Below are positions 6,551 to 7,192 of a DNA stretch of 7,192 bases, one piece after another. Origin of the DNA: Verrucomicrobiota bacterium (GTDB taxonomy: Bacteria > Verrucomicrobiota > Verrucomicrobiia > Opitutales > Opitutaceae); assembly GCA_023446865.1 (NCBI GenBank), contig JAEXPL010000181.1, forward strand, positions 1 through 7,192, given 5' to 3'. Positions within the stretch are counted from its first letter, which is position 1. The number at the start of each line of letters is the position of its first letter. Under the pieces are notes generated by a model. The model had not been told where the DNA came from. It made no database searches and worked only from the letters and a program-made list of their open reading frames with translations. The position numbers were made by a program, and so were the translations under genes.

Positions 6551-6949
6551 TCAGCCGGTTGGCGGCTCAAGCCCCGCCATCGGCTCGCACAACCAGGCGC
6601 GCGCCGCCGCCTCCGTGTCGAAGATCTCCATCTCCAGATTCGGGTTGCGGTTCAACAACTGGAAGACGCGCGCCATGTCCCGCACCACCGGAGTCTTCGC
6701 CACCAACGCCGCCCGCGTCGCTTGCGGGATGTGCAGATGCCGGCGTTGCTCCGAATGCTCGTAAACAGCGAGCGGCGGGAAGTCGCATCCGGTCACCGCG
6801 TCGTAGGTGTGGAGAAGCTGCGGGATGAAGCCGAGCTCGCGCACCAACTGCGGCATCAATTGCCCGATACGTCCCAAATCGGCTTGGGTCAGCACACCCG
6901 ACCAGCGGATGTGCACGATTCGATCCTCAATGGCGTGCGTGAATGGCAT
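6551..6949 (-). CDS. SpoIIAA/STAS-like small protein
   Basis: The 132-residue soluble protein resembles the SpoIIAA-like (STAS/SEC14-type) family. Evidence is a first strand pair (HAIEDRIVHIRWSGVLT, 5-21), a helix (22-38), a central strand ending in HTYDAVTG (47-54), the segment ALVAKTPVVRDMARVFQLL (81-99), and a closing EIFDTEAAARAWL (108-120), which matches the vFxdxxxAxxWL ending of that family. No phosphorylatable Ser sits at an obvious SpoIIAA position, so a classical anti-anti-sigma role is not supported. It ends in a Pro/Gly-rich tail. The minus strand reads GGAGG at 6968-6964, 14 nt before the ATG: the only full Shine-Dalgarno core near a start in this window, though at longer than usual spacing. 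It is the first gene of a possible two-gene unit with the cupin gene. Confidence 0.65.
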   Translation of the reverse strand: MPFTHAIEDRIVHIRWSGVLTQADLGRIGQLMPQLVRELGFIPQLLHTYDAVTGCDFPPLAVYEHSEQRRHLHIPQATRAALVAKTPVVRDMARVFQLLNRNPNLEMEIFDTEAAARAWLCEPMAGLEPPTG

Positions 6950-7109
6950 GGTGCGTCGCGGATCCTCCCGGGCAGGACGATGATTCCCAGTCCCGGCCGT
7001 CCAGGCAAGCCCTTGTCCGGCCCGGTCGAGCTGCTCGTCGGCACCTCCTCCGCCGACCGCGACCTCACCCAGCGCGCCACGATCGCCGTCGCCCCCGTAG
7101 ATGCCATGA
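6950..7109. other. Region with a short coding-like stretch, possible gene remnant
   Basis: No complete gene is recognised. On the plus strand, in the frame of ATG 6980, codons from about 6998 to 7096 end almost always in C or G, with the same C-ending bias as the real genes here. They encode a segment containing PVELLVGTSSADRDLTQRA. Codon choice then shifts abruptly at the palindrome (GTA, AGG, ACA, AGA, TTA, ATA), and the frame closes at 7180. This could be the tail of a decayed gene, a small gene (66 codons from ATG 6980), or chance in GC-rich DNA. I recognise no family. Confidence 0.3.
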
Positions 7110-7147
7110 GGCCGACAGGCGGGACGAGAACGTCCAACCTGTCGGCC
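7110..7147. repeat. Strong interrupted palindrome (hairpin)
   Basis: Outer arms GGCCGACAGG (7110-7119) and CCTGTCGGCC (7138-7147) are perfect complements. Inside them GGACG (7122-7126) and CGTCC (7131-7135) pair around an AGAA loop. Only a 2x2 internal loop (CG opposite AA, 7120-7121 and 7136-7137) breaks a 17-bp stem. No T-run follows on either side, so it is not a standard intrinsic terminator. If AA were CG the stem would be perfect, which suggests a decayed copy of a palindromic element. It may be a dispersed intergenic repeat, a terminator of an unusual type, or an operator. Confidence 0.75.
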
Positions 7148-7149
7148 CT

Positions 7150-7192
7150 ATGCTTAATACAACGAACGCGAAGAAACTGATCGAACGCATCC
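7150..7192 (+). CDS. Possible 5' end of a gene running off the window
   Basis: ATG at 7150 opens a frame that stays open to the last base, giving MLNTTNAKKLIERI. The residues look like a plausible soluble N-terminus with an amphipathic start, and the local composition is lower in GC than the rest of the window. The hairpin ends only 2 nt upstream and leaves no room for a ribosome-binding site, which argues against it or implies structured-leader control. Fourteen codons are too few to decide. Confidence 0.2.
   Translation, partial: MLNTTNAKKLIERI

Noticed and set aside
6889..7137. 82-codon minus-strand frame upstream of the STAS-like gene
   Set aside because: Its codons end in G rather than the C preferred here, part of it is read from the palindrome, and it overlaps the STAS-like start. 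No family is recognised.
7110..7147. Integron attC site or classic intrinsic terminator
   Set aside because: No attC core sites (RYYYAAC/GTTRRRY) or integrase context are visible, and no T-run follows the stem on either strand.
6491..7180. 229-codon plus-strand frame as one gene
   Set aside because: Its first two thirds are antisense to the STAS-like gene and Arg-rich. Only the 6998-7096 part keeps coding-like bias, reported separately.
1..7192. CRISPR array, tRNA, rRNA, insertion sequence or defence cassette
   Set aside because: No regularly spaced repeats, cloverleaf, transposase or nuclease motifs were found. All sizeable genes are metabolic, envelope or small regulatory-type proteins.

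Overview
This GC-rich window looks chromosomal and comes from a Gram-negative bacterium. Codons ending in C are strongly preferred in every gene. It carries outer-membrane assembly genes (a BamD-like protein and an LptE-like lipoprotein), a DUF5069-type protein and an LTxxQ-motif periplasmic protein. That mix, with almost no Shine-Dalgarno motifs, suggests Verrucomicrobiota, probably an Opitutaceae-like lineage. The assignment rests on gene content only and is not proven here.

Left block, plus strand, 1-3737. A 5'-truncated fabH (first step of type II fatty-acid synthesis) is followed 4 bp later by a BamD-like TPR protein, 23 bp later by an LptE-like lipoprotein, and then, overlapping or 17 bp later, by rpe (ribulose-5-phosphate 3-epimerase). 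The tight spacing suggests one operon. It would join acyl-chain initiation to delivery of proteins (BamD) and LPS (LptE) to the outer membrane, with a pentose-phosphate enzyme at the end. After a 105-bp gap comes a DUF5069-family gene, which converges on the next gene.

Middle block, 3784-5657. A minus-strand gene for an anchored or exported, Gln/Ala-rich protein with four LTxxQ-like motifs is divergent from a plus-strand cytidylate-kinase-like gene. The 158-bp region between them holds a small hairpin and a weak promoter candidate.

Right block, minus strand, 5709-6949. A SpoIIAA/STAS-like small protein is followed 68 bp downstream by an exported two-cupin protein. The cupin gene converges on the kinase gene, with a short hairpin in the 51-bp gap.

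Right edge, 6950-7192. No recognisable gene lies here. It holds a short plus-strand stretch with coding-like codon use (about 6998-7096), a strong interrupted palindrome (7110-7147), and a possible gene start at 7150 that runs off the window. This edge is the least explained part. I see no CRISPR array, insertion sequence, tRNA, rRNA or defence system, and nothing that clearly amounts to a new biological system.
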